64,000 nt of DNA, taken from positions 180,695 to 244,694 of the forward strand of contig FN649752.1 in assembly GCA_000310025.1 (NCBI GenBank), in the 5' to 3' direction. Below the pieces are notes generated by a model that saw only the letters and a program-made list of their open reading frames with translations, had not been told where the DNA came from and ran no database searches. The position numbers and the translations under genes are program-made. Positions 52,201 through 64,000 of this stretch are shown here, in pieces (the first letter of the stretch is position 1; the number at the start of each line of letters is the position of its first letter). Source of the stretch: Ectocarpus siliculosus. Taxonomy: Eukaryota > Sar > Phaeophyceae > Ectocarpales > Ectocarpaceae.

Positions 52201-55200
52201 AGCATGCGCGCCATGTTGCGCCGTTGGTCCTCTCATGCGTAGGATATAAGTGGTACCTGTAGGCAGTTTGGGTCGGATGGCGCCTGGTCTACTAATACAC
52301 AGCTAGGTCAGCTCGCCGCAGGCGGCGGTACTCTGTGTTGCCATTAATACTATGTCGCAGTTGGGGCGCAGCCTCTCTGCTTATGTGTAGTTGTAGCTCC
52401 CCGCCTCATCCAAGGCACGGTTGCCAACAAGAACAATACGTCGGACGTTAACGTAAACGTGGACAGGGTTTACGACATTACCACGGATGTAGCCGAGGCC
52501 GAGCCTTTCCTGGGAGCGCCTGTTTGTCTCCCGGGCACCATCCAGGCCGAGGCATACGACACCGGGGGCCTGGGGCTAGGCTTCGGGGATTCCTATCCAG
52601 AGTAAGTGGCACTCATCCTATCATCCTCCGCACCGCCACTGCTCTGCTCTGCGTGTTTTCCGATGAGATTCCCAGCCGAATCGTTTTGTCACACTCTTTG
52701 TTGTTGATTTTCGATCTTGGTTGGACTACTATGCAGCAACTAAATACCCCTGCTACCATGTAGGCATCCCCATGTGTGTTTGCGGCGGCATTGGTGTCTT
52801 GCAAACCCGTCGCCAGCATTCCGCGTTGACTTTTGTACCGCCGTGTCCCGTGCGCTCTTCAGAGGCACGTCTGGAACGTACCGTATGGACGGGATTGGAT
52901 TGGTCTACAGCGAATCGGGCCGCACGTTCGTCGCCAACCTGACGGACACGGACTGGTTGGCGTACACCGTCATGACGGAGGATGCCGTCTATGACATCAC
53001 GCTTCAGGTGCGTACGTATCGGATGCCAAGTCCCGCAAAATGGTCGAGAGATTGGTTAGTATCTACGTACCGTATTCGTTACTCGCGACCGACGGCACTA
53101 TGATGCTGCCCTCAAATACACAGACGACACGGCAGAGTTTTGGGGGGGGGGTTCATTGTTGTCGTGCATGCCTTCTGAGATAAGCTTGCCGGCATCGACC
53201 TACTGCTCGCCCAGTGCGGGATGAGGGTGTCTCGCCTTTTGTTGGTACTGTACCTTGATTGGATTTTGTTTGTGGATGAGGATACTACGGGTCTTGCTTT
53301 TTTGGCGTGAACCTGGGACCCCTTGCCCTTATCGTCCCTGAAGGGTTGGTGGAAAGTGCGAAAAACGGAGACGAGAAACGGCAACATGGTTTCTACATTG
53401 TAGAGATGGAGAGAGACGATGAACGCCGAGCCTTACGGTAGTAGTATCAAGGTCGCGTAGTTGGTGCACCTTCCGTACTGACGGTTACCTCACCTATATT
53501 TGTTTTATATACGTGCTCATGTTGCGACGAGCTTTGTGGGTAGCTTGCATACCACACAAAAGGTACAGTACTCGAGTGCCTTCATATATATACTGTTCCC
53601 TATTCCCCGGTCATGTTTCCATCCGACCTAGCCCGGCAAGATGAAGAGTGTGCCAGTATTGACGTGTTCCGGGGTTCCGTATGAAACCCTACGGCTCTTG
53701 CAGGTGTCGGCAACGGAGGCGGCCGATCTAGAGCTCATCATCGGAGGTACGGGAGACGACAACATCACCTGTGCCAACCCTGGCGAGGGCAGCCTAACGG
53801 GCGTGTTTGTGGTCGATGCCACGGGAACTGGGTCGTGGGGCACGATGGTGGTCTCGGAGAAGGCGATGACGGGCGGAACATACAGTCTCAAGCTGTGTGT
53901 CAAGGGAGGCGTGGGAATCAGCGTGGACAGCGTCCGGTTTGACTTGGTGAGTCGGCGTGGGAAGCGTACGTAGATAGGGTTGATGGCGCCGTGCCTTGTG
54001 CGTGCGTTTTTGGTTTGCTGGAACAGGGTTGCGTCCTGCGGGTGCGTAGGAAGCCTGAAGAGATTGCAGTAAAAACACGCTGAGTAGAAGGGAAGGGAGA
54101 GATCGGCTGTCTGTCCTGGAAGCAACAAACGGGTACTGCGTGGAGTTTGAGCCGCGTGCGCCCGCCCACGAAAACATGCGCTCATCTCGAGATATCTGCT
54201 AGGTTGTTGGGTATGGGTCCGTGGGCTGTGGATCTCGCCCCTTTGATTTCACAGCCCGGCAAGCATGTCACTCGGCGGGATGTTGAAGGTCTGCGGGGTC
54301 GTCACTAAATTTTCTTGGTTGTCGCAACGGCTTGAGAGATGGTGACTTTTCCCCATCAATTGGGTTAATTTTTGGTCAGGTGGAAGGATCCGAGGCCTCC
54401 AGTCTCACGTCCGCCGAGTGCGCCACCAGTGGCCAAAGCAGACCGTACATGTACGGCGATCCGTGGGTCATCCCAGGCTACATGGAGGCGGAGTACTACG
54501 ACTACGGAGGCAACGGGGTGAGTGCCTGAGGCAACAGCACCATCGGTATATTCGGGTGCAGACAGGAAAGGTGGCTGATTTGGAGGCTTGAAACATGCCG
54601 ATTGCTGACAACGTACATCTCGGCGATCCCGCTTTAGCACAGCAGGGGGTAAGGGGGGGGTGCGAAATATGGACGATTCCCGAGGCACACGGGAAGCAGC
54701 GGCAAGTGTACAATCGCACGTGCGAGGATAGTGATCGCAAGATGTTGGGTAGTGGTGGTGGCATGCCATCTTTGCTACCGCCTGCGGGAGCCAACTTGCC
54801 CGTGTCGACGAATCCTCAAGAAGTTTTGACACCAGCACCATCACCAGCCAGGGCAGGCGAGCAGGTCGTGCCCTGGCAGCGGTAATTTGACCAATCGCAT
54901 GCCTTGGTGGCACGACTGCTGTACCGCGCGATAACAAACGACGTGCGACGGACAGCGAATGGGGCATTCGTTCCCAAAACTGTTGTCGTGCACCTTTGGT
55001 GGCATCGTTATGTGGAGATAACTGGTTTGTCTGCAAGTATCATGTGGTCCGTTGTTGCTGTGCCTAGCCTCTTCTTCTCGGCTGTCTGGTAAGGCTTAGC
55101 AAACGTCCAAGAGCAAGAGCAAGAACAAGGTCTTGCGTGGAGGTCAGCATTACGTGTGTGTTTCAATTATTAGCATCGACCGCGCTAACCGGCTGACCAA

Positions 55201-58200
55201 TGAAAAGACGCCAGTCTTGGTGCGGTTGAAAACACAAAACACTTCTATCTGCCATGAACTGGGACCCCGTGAGGGGGAAGCATGGGGGAGGCTAAACTAT
55301 CCTTCGGATCAAAGACAGAAACAGCAGCAACAGAAGAAAACTGGACGCGTCTACCAAGACTACTACCTTGTACTCTAGTTCGTTTAGGAGCACTTTCACC
55401 ATTAGCCTCCTTGTTTTCGCTACCATCATTCTCATCCTCATTTTGTGTGTGTGATGTACGCCCGGCAAATAAAAGCCGAATTCTCACCCCGTTTTGCCCT
55501 CTGGCACTGTTGATTCCCGTCCCTTTGGCAGGTGAGCTTCTACAAGAACTCTCCCGAGTTATTCTACGGCGACTCCACGTTGAGGCTGCCGGACGCCGTA
55601 GGCGTGTACGAGGCCGAGTCTAACCCTTCCAACGGGCACTACGTGGGCTACTGGGACACGGTAAGTGTCGATTCGTTGTTAGACAATCCGGAACAGACTG
55701 TCGGTCACGTTGACGTGGGTGTTGTAATTAAGCTGGAACGTGGGGACGCGTAATTGTGCCGCGTGAGAATCGTTTTACCATACGCAAATGATGCCTAAAG
55801 AACCGCAAGGAACCTGACAGTTTACTCGAGGGGGTCGCACTTGGCAGCTTCGTGCATGCCCGTACTTTGCTGCGGCAACCCCCCCCCCCTTCTTTGACAT
55901 GGAGCAGGGGGTCCCACAAGGTTGCACGCTGTCCCCAACATTGTTCCAGGTGTTCATCAACGATCTGTTGGAAGTCGTAAAGGCAGTCCGGAAGGGAGTA
56001 AAAGTAGGGGACACGGAAACTTCGGTGTCAGGAATGCTGTTTGCGGATGATTTTGTTGGTACGTCGGACACCCCAAAATCATCCTAGGATGTTCCAAGCG
56101 CACAAGTAATGCAGCCGTCAGGGCAGAATTGGGGATCCAATCCCTACGGTCGGGAAGAAACGCAAGGAAGTTGACATGGCAGTATCGCATGTGCGGGATG
56201 GGAAAGGAAAGGTTGCCGAAAATAATATGGGAGGCGAAGTGGGCAAACAAAAAGAGGGGTAGACAACCCACGGAATGGGTCAAGGTTGTAGAGGACGAAT
56301 GGAAGGGGTTCGACATCGACGAAGATGAAACGCTGGAAACGGAGGGTCTATAGGGGTTCAAGGAGAAGATATCTGTTGCTTGTGCCGAGAGAGAAAAACA
56401 GAATATAAGGAAAGAAACCAAGGATAAGGAGGGTCTAGAAGTGTGCGGAATGTTGAAAGAAGGAATAGGGTTAAAGGATTGCCTACGGATGCAGGGACAA
56501 AGCATAAGGTCAAATTCAGGACTGGGGACATAGGCCTTCGAGAGCGTCGAGGAAGACATAGGACGGTAGACGACGAAGACGACAAGTTCAAATGTGATTG
56601 CGGCTTCGAATGCGAAGACCGTGTTCATGTAGTCGCGGAATGTCCGTGGTACGAAGAGGAGAGGGGAGTGTACATGACTGAGCTGGGAAAAATGCAAGGG
56701 ACGTACAGGGAGATGTTTGAGGCATGGAATAGAGAGAAGAGGACGGTAGCTGTACTGGGGAGTAGGAAGTGGTTTGAAAAGGCGGGAAGGGATATCGTTA
56801 GGATAGACAGACTAGGGAAGATATTTTTGAGCCCCCTTTGGCAAAGTAGGAAGGAGCGATTGGCCATCGGTGATCGGTCCTGTGGGAACAATGCTCCGTC
56901 CTTTGGGGGACGGGGGGTCAATGGTTTAACCATTAAGGCAGGCAAAACATAAGGGTACCCCCCCCCCCCCCCGCGGCGGCCTGCACCACCGGCAAGGCTC
57001 CCGAGTCGTAACACAACACATGCTCGTTCTTTCGTCCTTTCACATTCCCGCCGACGAAGGGCGAGTGGATAGCCTTCACGGCGAGGGCGGACGAGGCGGC
57101 TTTCTGGGACGTCGGCGCGTCCGTAGCCTCGGGCCTTAACGGCACCACGGTTCAGTTCAGGATCCTCGTGAACGCCACCAACTGCTCCTCCGCAGCAACC
57201 GACGGCCTCGACGGCCTGGGCGACACCGGCGTGGACCTCCTCAACGGGCCGCTCTTTGCCGGTTATACGGGGTCCTGGGAGGCGTTCGAGATGGTCTACA
57301 AGGAGGAGGTCTACGTGCCGGAGGGCACCCACCGCGTCCTCTTCTGCGCGGACGACGGCATCTTCAACATGAACTTCTTGAGGGTGTGGACGCCCACGCC
57401 GACTCCGGCGCCGACGATGGCGCCGACGGTTGCCCTTACCGCCGCCCCCGTGGTGCCGAGCGACGAAGGCGTAGACACCAAGTGGATCTACATCGGGGTG
57501 AGAATGCTCTTCTGGACATGGCAACAGCCCCCGAGGTTGATTGATCGTCTCCTGTGCTCTTGTCTTGTAGTACAACACAGCATTTCGTCGAAGCAGTGGG
57601 TCCGAGCCGAAGTTGTGACTGGCGGCCTTGGGGTTTTCTTTTGCTTTAGATATCTCACCACTTCGCATGATGGTCGGTTGCGAGTCGATGGGATGTGACT
57701 GGTTATTTTTTTGCCTGGTGTGAACCCATTGTTTTTTGGGTACGTAAATATTGCGAGCACTTGAGAACCCAAAACTGGGTGGATGTCAATCGGCAGTTCG
57801 GGTGTGGTGAAGATTACAACAGGACGACGTTGGAACGGGTCGTGCCGCAGGCTTTCGTAATATCCGCGTCGTCATCGTGTACCCTAGCTTAATGACGGCA
57901 GAGCACGGCAGCATGCATGTCAACTACGTCTCAATCACACACGTTGCTCTCTTTTTAGGGTCAGCACAGCCGCTCTCCACAGGCTACTGTCTACGGAGGA
58001 CGCGGTTTTCACCCCATCAACCCATGCCAAATCCGCATGCTGCCGCTGCTTGCCTGCCCTGCCCTGGCTCATTTGGTCGAAAAACAGGTCGCTGGCGCGG
58101 TGGTGTTCCTGGCACTGTCGCGCCTGGGCTGCATCATCTACGGCAAGGAACGCTCGCGACGCCGCAAGCCGGACGACCTAGCGTCCGCCTACACGGCCTC

Positions 58201-59293
58201 CAAGGACAACAACGGCGACCATGCCGCCAGAGGCGGCGGCGGCGGCGGCGGCGGGAAAGGCTTCGTGTTCGAAGCAACTCCTCCCAGCGATTCCGGCGGG
58301 GTCGGAGGAGACGAAGCGTTCTTGTCGCGGCACGGTCGTCCGTCGGATGGAGAGGCCGGGAATGGTAGGCATACTCCTGCCGTCGAGCCCGGGGGTCCGG
58401 CGGTGGTGCAACAACAGAACTACCGCAACCTCTTCTCGAGGGGGCTCAGCTCGTCCGCCTCCTTCCACGCCGACACCCCTACCGGGCCCAAGACGAAACC
58501 GAACGCCGCCGTTGCCGGGAGCCAGAGGGCGTCGATACCGTCTCGAGACGCCTCCGCCGCCGCCTTCGCCACGACAGCTCCCCCCCTCGGCGCGTTCCGG
58601 TCGGCGACCGGGCGGCCGGCGGGGTCTTCCATGACGTCGGTCGGGAGATCAGCGTCGCCGCCGCTGCCCGTGGTGAGTCCCGTCGAGAGCGCCATCGGCG
58701 TGGGCGCGCGCGTCGACCACTCCGCGGACGGCCCGGGCGACTCCAAGACCCCCAGGGCCAAGTCCGGGCAGGAGCTGCGGAGGTCTGGGTCGCTGTGGGA
58801 CCGCTCGTCGACGCTCTCGCCCATCCTGTCGAAACAGGGGACGTCGACGGCGACGCCGTCTACTCCCAAGGGGGACTCGGCGGCGGCCCTTGGCAAGGAC
58901 GGCGGAGGGGGGCAGCTGCCAGAGAGGCGACGTTGCGAGGCGCGAGACCAGTTCGAAGACGCGCTGATCCGGGCCTTGGACAACAAGTGGGAGAGCGGGA
59001 GGCCGATACACGGGGGCTACGGCAGCGACAGCGGCCGCGCTAGCCCCCCGCTGCCGCCGGCGGCGACCACCCCGTCCCGGTCGAACTCGATCAACGAGGG
59101 GCCAAGCTCGATGCTAATGGCCGTCAAGACTTGGACCTGCGTGTGCACGTTCGAGAACAGCGTCGGGCAGACTGCGTGCTTGGGGTGCGGCCGTGTCGCT
59201 CCCCTCAACAGACCGACCACTCCGTCCCGAAGGCGACTTCCGCCGCATAGGATGAACTCGTCCATCGCGCCCCCCAACCAAGACGACTACTGA
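46211..59293 (+). CDS. Membrane-anchored GH16 beta-glucanase-like enzyme with two CBM6 modules and a RanBP2-like zinc finger (12 exons)
   Basis: Exons: 46211-46356, 46527-46614, 49572-49778, 50795-50958, 51695 to about 51912, about 52397-52601, 52863-53007, 53704-53946, 54380-54517, 55532-55660, 57060-57497 and 58088-59293, giving about 1108 aa. A signal peptide is followed by GH16 (aa about 22-275) with GWGNNEQQTYT and the catalytic GEIDIME, then the CBM6-like modules at about 318-475 and 503-690 (GTIQAEAYDTGG; YMEAEYYDYGG). Next come a Thr/Pro linker, one TM helix with a KERSRRRK stop-transfer, and a roughly 380-residue Ser/Pro/Gly-rich tail ending in WTCVCTFENSVGQTACLGCG. It is likely an extracellular laminarin-type beta-1,3-glucan hydrolase or transglycosylase. 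The exon 5/6 junction and the last acceptor (58088 or 57959) are uncertain. Confidence 0.85.
46993..47215 (+). repeat. Dispersed repeat, direct copy 1
   Basis: About 223 bp, starting TTAAGGAATAATAAAAACAC and ending GTAAATTACATTTTACAATA, nearly identical to 47791-48010 in the same orientation. Both copies lie in GH16 intron 2. Confidence 0.9.
47238..47545 (-). mobile_element. tRNA-derived SINE
   Basis: Minus-strand element. The head (47545 to about 47478) reads like a tRNA: GCCCCGGTGGTCTAGTTGG, anticodon-like TCT and B box GGTTCGAATCC. The T-stem and acceptor do not pair well, so it is not a working tRNA. A unique body ends in TTTGAAGTGAAGACA plus 14 A. The 3' part recurs at 24770 and 30789. 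Confidence 0.75.
47791..48010 (+). repeat. Dispersed repeat, direct copy 2
   Basis: Nearly identical to 46993-47215, differing by a 3-bp deletion (CAG) and a few substitutions. The pair encloses the SINE. Confidence 0.9.
48709..48795 (-). mobile_element. Short degenerate tRNA-like SINE
   Basis: The minus strand reads CCCCGGTGGTAGCAGTGGTT, then B-box-like GGTTGGAACCTC, ending in a run of A. Resembles a tRNA head with poly-A and little body. Confidence 0.4.
49799..49945 (+). repeat. Diverged copy of the approximately 220-bp repeat
   Basis: Shares the order CGAGATATAACCACAGTCG, GGGCATGT, AATGAGTGG, ACCGGCT and GAGTCTACTT with the direct repeats, with many substitutions. Lies at the start of GH16 intron 3. 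Confidence 0.45.
55895..56968 (+). mobile_element. LINE fragment in GH16 intron 10, internally deleted
   Basis: Starts with the reverse-transcriptase palm segment QGVPQGCTLSPTLFQVFIND and FADDF (55910-56060), then jumps to the ORF C-terminus with FECEDRVHVVAECPWYEEER (about 56610-56665) and the type-T 3' UTR ending in a poly-C run. Several frame breaks and one large internal deletion are evident. The 3' two thirds are nearly identical to 14160-14778. Confidence 0.9.
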
Positions 59294-62152
59294 AAGGCTT
59301 GCAAGGTGGAGTCGGGTTATGGTATTTGTTCTGTTTGTTTCGTGTGGTTTTGTGCGTGTACGGGCGCGTTTCGCGTTCATGCGATGTGGTGGCTGCTGCT
59401 GCGGGGGCAGATGTGCTAGCGTGCCGGTCGAGCACGGCGTGGTGAACCGCTGTGTGACCACGCCGACTGCAGTCTCATCAAGCCCGGTGGGGTTCCTTTT
59501 TCGCGAAGCCTCTCTCAGCTGTTGAGGGGTACAGGTCACTCAGGATTTGTTTTTCGCGCCAAGTATACGGTTTCGGCATGAGGGCGAGAGAAATGTTGTT
59601 ACGTGGGGGTGCAGTTTTGCCCGACGCTTGGCTGGATCCAAGGTCTCTCTCTGGCATGAAACGAAGACAGCCCTAGAACGATGACACCCCAATCTGGGTT
59701 TCCGTAAGCCTGCCCGTGTGGTGGGTGGTAGAGGATGAGCATGCCCGTTGCTCTGCTGTTTTTTTTGTGCGGGCCAAATTCTCACGACGCATTTGTTCGG
59801 ACGTTGTAGTTAAAGTTATTAACATATCCCAGTGCTGCGGGGACCACGCGTCGATGAGACCGACTGCTGGGTAGATACGCTTGTCGGCAGGGCATACTAT
59901 GAATGCTTTGAGGGATCCGAGGCCTTGGCCTCGGCCACTCAACGCTCACGCTGGTTCTAGAAACCGAGCAAATGCATTTGGTTGTTTCGAAGAGGATGGG
60001 CAGACTCGAATACCATCCCGTTTCGGAACAGAGAAGCCGGCCGGCTCCAGTAGTCTCAGCAGCTGGGTTGTTTCGCTTGACCCACTTTTTGTTTTTGTTG
60101 TACTCGTGAGATATATGTTGTTTGTACTGGTGTAGTCGACGAGCGCCGTGCAGTGGAGTTGCTGGCTTGGTTGCGCCTTGCAGCCACTATTGCATCTGGC
60201 CTCAAGCGGGCCAGCATAAAACAGGGCCTTGTGATGCCTAACAGTGTCGACATCAAGCGTACGATCGATAGTTAGTTGTGTTGTGCGTGCCGCATGCATA
60301 TGAAAAGAGCAGGCCAGTAGTTGTTGCTATTGGCCATTGTGGGTCATTCCAACGAAGCCACGCGAGCTTTCTTGCATGTGACACACCCTGTGGTAGGTGC
60401 AGGATGTACGGAGTGCGGGTTGGGGGTTTATAGAGGGATAACTGAAAGATGAGTGGGGCACAAGCAGAGAGAATACAGACGGCGAGAAAATAACGGGTTG
60501 ATTTTGCTGCTCAAAGAAACCGGATATGTGGTCGCTGCTGAGGCGAGCCGTCCGATCGATTCTCCTTTCTTGAATTCAGATCTTTGCGCTGGACACAAGA
60601 CGTTGAAGGTGGGGGGGGAGGGTTGAGACTGCGGTTGTTTTCGTTTTGCTTTGCACGATACCCTAAGATGCGGGTGATAAATATATTTAATCTCTGACAA
60701 ATAATTGGGACTTGGAGGGGGGGGGGGGGGGGGTTGATATCGCCTTCGATATGCTGTACTTGTTAACCACTGCTGTAGTTGTCTAGATGTGCGTTGTATT
60801 GTACGTGATTTTTGTTGCGTGGTATGCATGTGTATGCGTATTTCTCTGTTATTTTCTTCGTAATTTGGAGGACTTGTGGTTGGTGCTTTTCGGCCTGTGT
60901 GCCGATGAGTACTGCTGTGCGTGTGATCGTTGAAAGCTTCCGGGCGGTTGGACATCGTGCTTGCATGCTCGTGTCCCTGCTGGCACGGCCCTGCGTGCCG
61001 CGCGAGCACCCCTTTCTGTTTTGATGTCGATGATTTACTTCAGCAGTATTTAGCTGATACTGCAGTGTTCATGTTGGTGGGATACACATGACTATTTAGG
61101 AACGTCGTAGTACATTTTCGCACGTTCATGTGGTTCCAGTGCTACCAGACGTTGTTGTCTGGCGGGGCACGAACTTGGCCGTGGGGCTTCAAGCTGGGCC
61201 CTTCACGTTGCACATGGCCGTGCGGCTTCAAACTGGGCCCTATGCGTTGCACACTTGTTTCGCGGGTGGCTGGAACGACATTTCGGACAGCGACCGCGGT
61301 AGACAAGTGTTGGACCCGCCCAAACGGGTGTTGTACACTTGTGTAGAATAGGCAGGCTTCTGAGTTCGGGTGATAGGTACCGGTACTCCTGGTTCTCTTA
61401 GGAAAGCACACCCGAGGTGGGCTCCCCTGCCCGAGTGCTGTAGTACGCTATGCTGTTCTTGGAGCAATATAGGGAAAATAATATTCTGCCGTTAGTTGAT
61501 TGAATTCACAGTCGTTTTCTGTTTTTTCCGTTTTCCCGCACACACAGGAAAGGAAGTTATCCGTTCGGTTCGCTCGGGAAATCTTGTTCAAGTGTGGCTT
61601 CGGCCGTTGCCACACCCACATACAACTAGGTGCACCATTGAGAGCATCCTCTCTCGCGCAACAAGTGCCAGGACCAACGATGACTTGAATCAAGCCAATG
61701 ACGTTGCCATGCGTCCATCGACCGGTGGTCCCATTGTTGCTCATCCATTTCCGGGTAAACACTGCTCGCCTGTTTGCGTAGAGAACTTTTGTTTCCACAC
61801 TATCGTTTTTGTGTGGAATTTTCGTGATTGTGATCGACAACCAGGCGGACCGGCGCGTTGTGTTGAATCAACAACTTCTCAACGCAAACAAACGTTGGCC
61901 ATAAGCACCCGAAAGCACTCGCCGATGCGCTGGTCGTCTTCACTCGGTGCAACGAACGGCGGTCAGCTAACGACCGTATTTGTACATGCGTACAGGACTT
62001 GCCCACGCTGGAGTAATCTCCTCTGAAAGCTCATGCCAAACCAAGTCAGGAGAGTTCCCACGTGTGTAGAGTAGTACGTGAACGATTTACGAACCACGTT
62101 GTGGCACGCTACGAAAGGTGAGGTTTTCCTCCTGACACACGATTTAGTCACA
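59294..62152. other. Convergent intergenic region, no gene recognised
   Basis: Lies between the 3' ends of the GH16 (+) and raffinose-synthase-like (-) genes. Holds poly-G runs near 60605 and 60717-60734 and the 39-bp tandem repeat at 61177. A minus frame of 193 codons (60428-61009) is low-complexity and unconvincing. Confidence 0.45.
61177..61254. repeat. Two-copy tandem repeat, 39-bp unit
   Basis: Units begin GGCCGTGGGGCTTCAAGCTG (61177) and GGCCGTGCGGCTTCAAACTG (61216), with a few differences. Confidence 0.85.
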
Positions 62153-63804
62153 CTAATGCCACCAAAACGTCAGCTGTCTCTCCCGGCCGTCCCAAGGGCC
62201 CGGGATGACAACTTCCACCAACCCCAAGCCTGCCCTTCCCCCTCCCACCGACAACGCCGTTGATGGCGGCCCATCGGGCGTTGCCGCACACAGGGCCGAA
62301 AAAGAGGCATCGAGAACGGTGACATCACCGCTACCACCAGCACGGCCACTATCGTCACGGCCATCTTCGCGGTGAATGACGCCCTGCTCCAGGCCTGCCG
62401 ACCCAACCGCTCCGTCGCCCCCTACCCCGCCAAGGGTCACGCGCGAAGGCTGCCGGCTGGCCACCGCCAAAAACTTCCCGCTGCCCTTGACGTAGACCGC
62501 CACCCCGGGAACCATTCCCCCATCGCACTCTACGCCGCTGCTCCGAGTTGTTGCCCCGCGTTGAAATGGCTCCTGCGCCGACACGGCGGCCGAAGAGTTG
62601 AACATGTCCGAGAGCCCGAGGATAGCCCATCTCACCGTGTCCTCTTGCGCGTCGTATCCTGGACGATCACCATCTCTACTTTCTACCACGTCGGCAGCAG
62701 ACGACCCCTGCTGCTGCTCTCCGCTTGTGCTGATGCCGAGAGGCGGCAAGCGGAGGCCGATCACCCTCGAGAACGTCGCAAGCTCGTAGCTCAGCGGGAG
62801 GACCTCGATCGCCACGGCCTCGAGCAGGCTAACCACGCGGGTCTCCCGCCGTCGGTGCAGGTACAGCGCGAAGCAGCAACGTGTCTCGTCTTCATTCTCC
62901 TCGACCCCATCCCCCGGTGCCGGCGGCATTTCTCCGGCCCCCCCAGCGCGATCAGCGTGGGGTTTCGTGATGCGGAAGGCGTGCACGTCGGAGGGGGACA
63001 CAGTGCCCTCGACTGCACCGCCGCCCCGGGCCTCGTCGTCCCGTCCGGCCCTAACCCAGGCGCGTTCGGACTGGCTGAAGCTGGCGCCCCGGACGTTAAA
63101 GCTGCCGACCACGCCGGTGCCTGCAAGAATGGTGTTGTTGGTGAGGCCAGGCAAGAGTGTGTGCGTGAGGGGAGAGTGCCCCACGTGTCGCTCGAGAACG
63201 CAGGCTGCGCAAGTGTGTTTTCTGGGGAGGGGCTGAACAGTTCCTGTACATCTGGTGCTTTCGGTCGGCCCTGGGCCGCGTGAGGCCCAACAGCTTTCGG
63301 TTCGAGAGCTCGCCAGAGCACCGACAATAAGGCCCCAACGAGCAACCACAGAACAAACGTCACCAACGCTCGTACAACGACCGACTCTAGAGATAGCCGC
63401 GTGCTACGCCGGGCGCTCTGGTCACGCCTAGACCACCCCTCTTCGATCCATGCTGGCGCACCGGCCACGGCACCATGGCACCACTGCTGTGTACACACAC
63501 AGCAACAGATACCCCTGCCTGCGGCTGCCACATACATCATCACTTTCGCGTTCACCTTAACCTTCGCCGACAACCCGATTGCGGTCGGGGTACACTACAG
63601 GTAGAACGTCCCGTCCCACCGTCACACACGGCGTAGCACTCCCTTTCTACCTGCAAGCGGATTGAGCGCCCAAACTTGAAGGAGCCCGCCGCCTTCCTCC
63701 TGAGGGTCTCTCATGAGGCAGTCTAGAGTCGGGAGCGCGTTGGTGCTAGCTCTCGGGACCGAGCCGTCCTCGAGCACGAGCTTCCGTAGGATGTCCGCGT
63801 TGTG
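62153..63804 (-). CDS. Raffinose-synthase/GH36-family protein, C-terminal part (gene continues past right edge)
   Basis: Two exons are visible: 63804-63651 and 63120-62153, joined in phase 1 with a GTAGAA donor and GCAG acceptor. The first has VLEDGSVPRASTNALPTLDC, LMRDPQEEGG and QVWALNPLAG. The second continues GTGVVGSFNVRGASF and includes LGLSDMFNSSAAV and VYVKGSGKFLAVASRQP, ending in TFWWH. These match the C-terminal third of raffinose synthase/SIP1 proteins (DGSxxR, NxxxGVxGxFNCQGA, GLxxMFNSGGA, GxGxFxxYSSxxP). The family transfers galactose from galactinol to sucrose or hydrolyses alpha-galactosides; the catalytic Asp residues lie upstream, outside the window, so activity cannot be assigned. 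Confidence 0.85.
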
Positions 63805-64000
63805 CTACGGCGCAGCAAAAGGGCGGCGAAAAAAACAAGCTTGAGCGACGGGAGAGAAGGGGGGGTTGTGCGAACAGCAATGATAGCGCTTTCTTGTTCC
63901 GTTTCAGTTCGAACGGGAGAGTTAACTCATTGGGCAAAGGTAACAAAAGCTGACGGTTGATGAGTTGCTCGTTCCGGCCCGACAAAATGTGTAAAAGTGG

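Noticed and set aside
56625-57668. 347-codon minus-strand open frame
   Set aside because: It runs antisense through the LINE fragment and GH16 exon 11, whose plus-strand coding is clear.
58420-58986. 188-codon minus-strand open frame
   Set aside because: Antisense shadow of the low-complexity GH16 tail exon.
62372-63283. 303-codon plus-strand open frame
   Set aside because: Antisense to the raffinose-synthase-like exon; GC-rich codons keep the opposite strand open.

Overview
The window is nuclear DNA from an intron-rich eukaryote with roughly balanced base composition. The gene set (a complete replication-type histone cluster, a membrane-anchored laminarinase-like GH16 enzyme, a raffinose-synthase-family enzyme, and a persulfide dioxygenase fused to a DUF442 domain), together with long introns full of small transposons, suggests a stramenopile, most likely a brown alga. 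The organism is inferred from this style, not proven.

Layout. 1-2.7 kb: no recognisable gene. 2.7-17.5 kb: one copy each of H4(-), H1(-), H3(+), H2A(-) and H2B(+). H1/H3 and H2A/H2B are divergent pairs, and every gene is followed by a near-identical 17-nt 3' stem-loop. The cluster is interrupted by a TA-flanked MITE (5.0 kb), a long-arm fold-back element (8.5-9.7 kb), and a TIR element (11.7-15.3 kb) filled with head-to-tail LINE fragments and a 100-N assembly gap. 17.5-20.5 kb: LINE remnant and unassigned DNA.

20.5-42.2 kb holds three multi-exon minus-strand genes in a row. The first is a 10-exon DUF442-ETHE1 fusion (30279 to 20518; 390 aa on my splice model) whose introns contain a tRNA-Pro(AGG) gene and SINE/MITE debris. 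The second is a PCID2/Thp1-like TREX-2 subunit (38505 to 32042). The third is a LINES-homologue-like protein (42192 to 39532; 603 aa on my model). 42.7-45.1 kb contains two adjacent terminal-inverted-repeat elements.

46.2-59.3 kb: a 12-exon plus-strand gene encoding signal peptide, GH16 catalytic domain, two CBM6-like modules, Thr/Pro linker, one transmembrane helix and a long cytoplasmic tail ending in a RanBP2-like zinc finger. Its introns host a SINE between direct repeats and another copy of the LINE. 62.2-63.8 kb: the 3' exons of a raffinose-synthase/GH36 gene on the minus strand, running off the right edge. All exon borders were read by eye from GT/AG (one GC/AG) sites and phase matching. 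No alignment was run.
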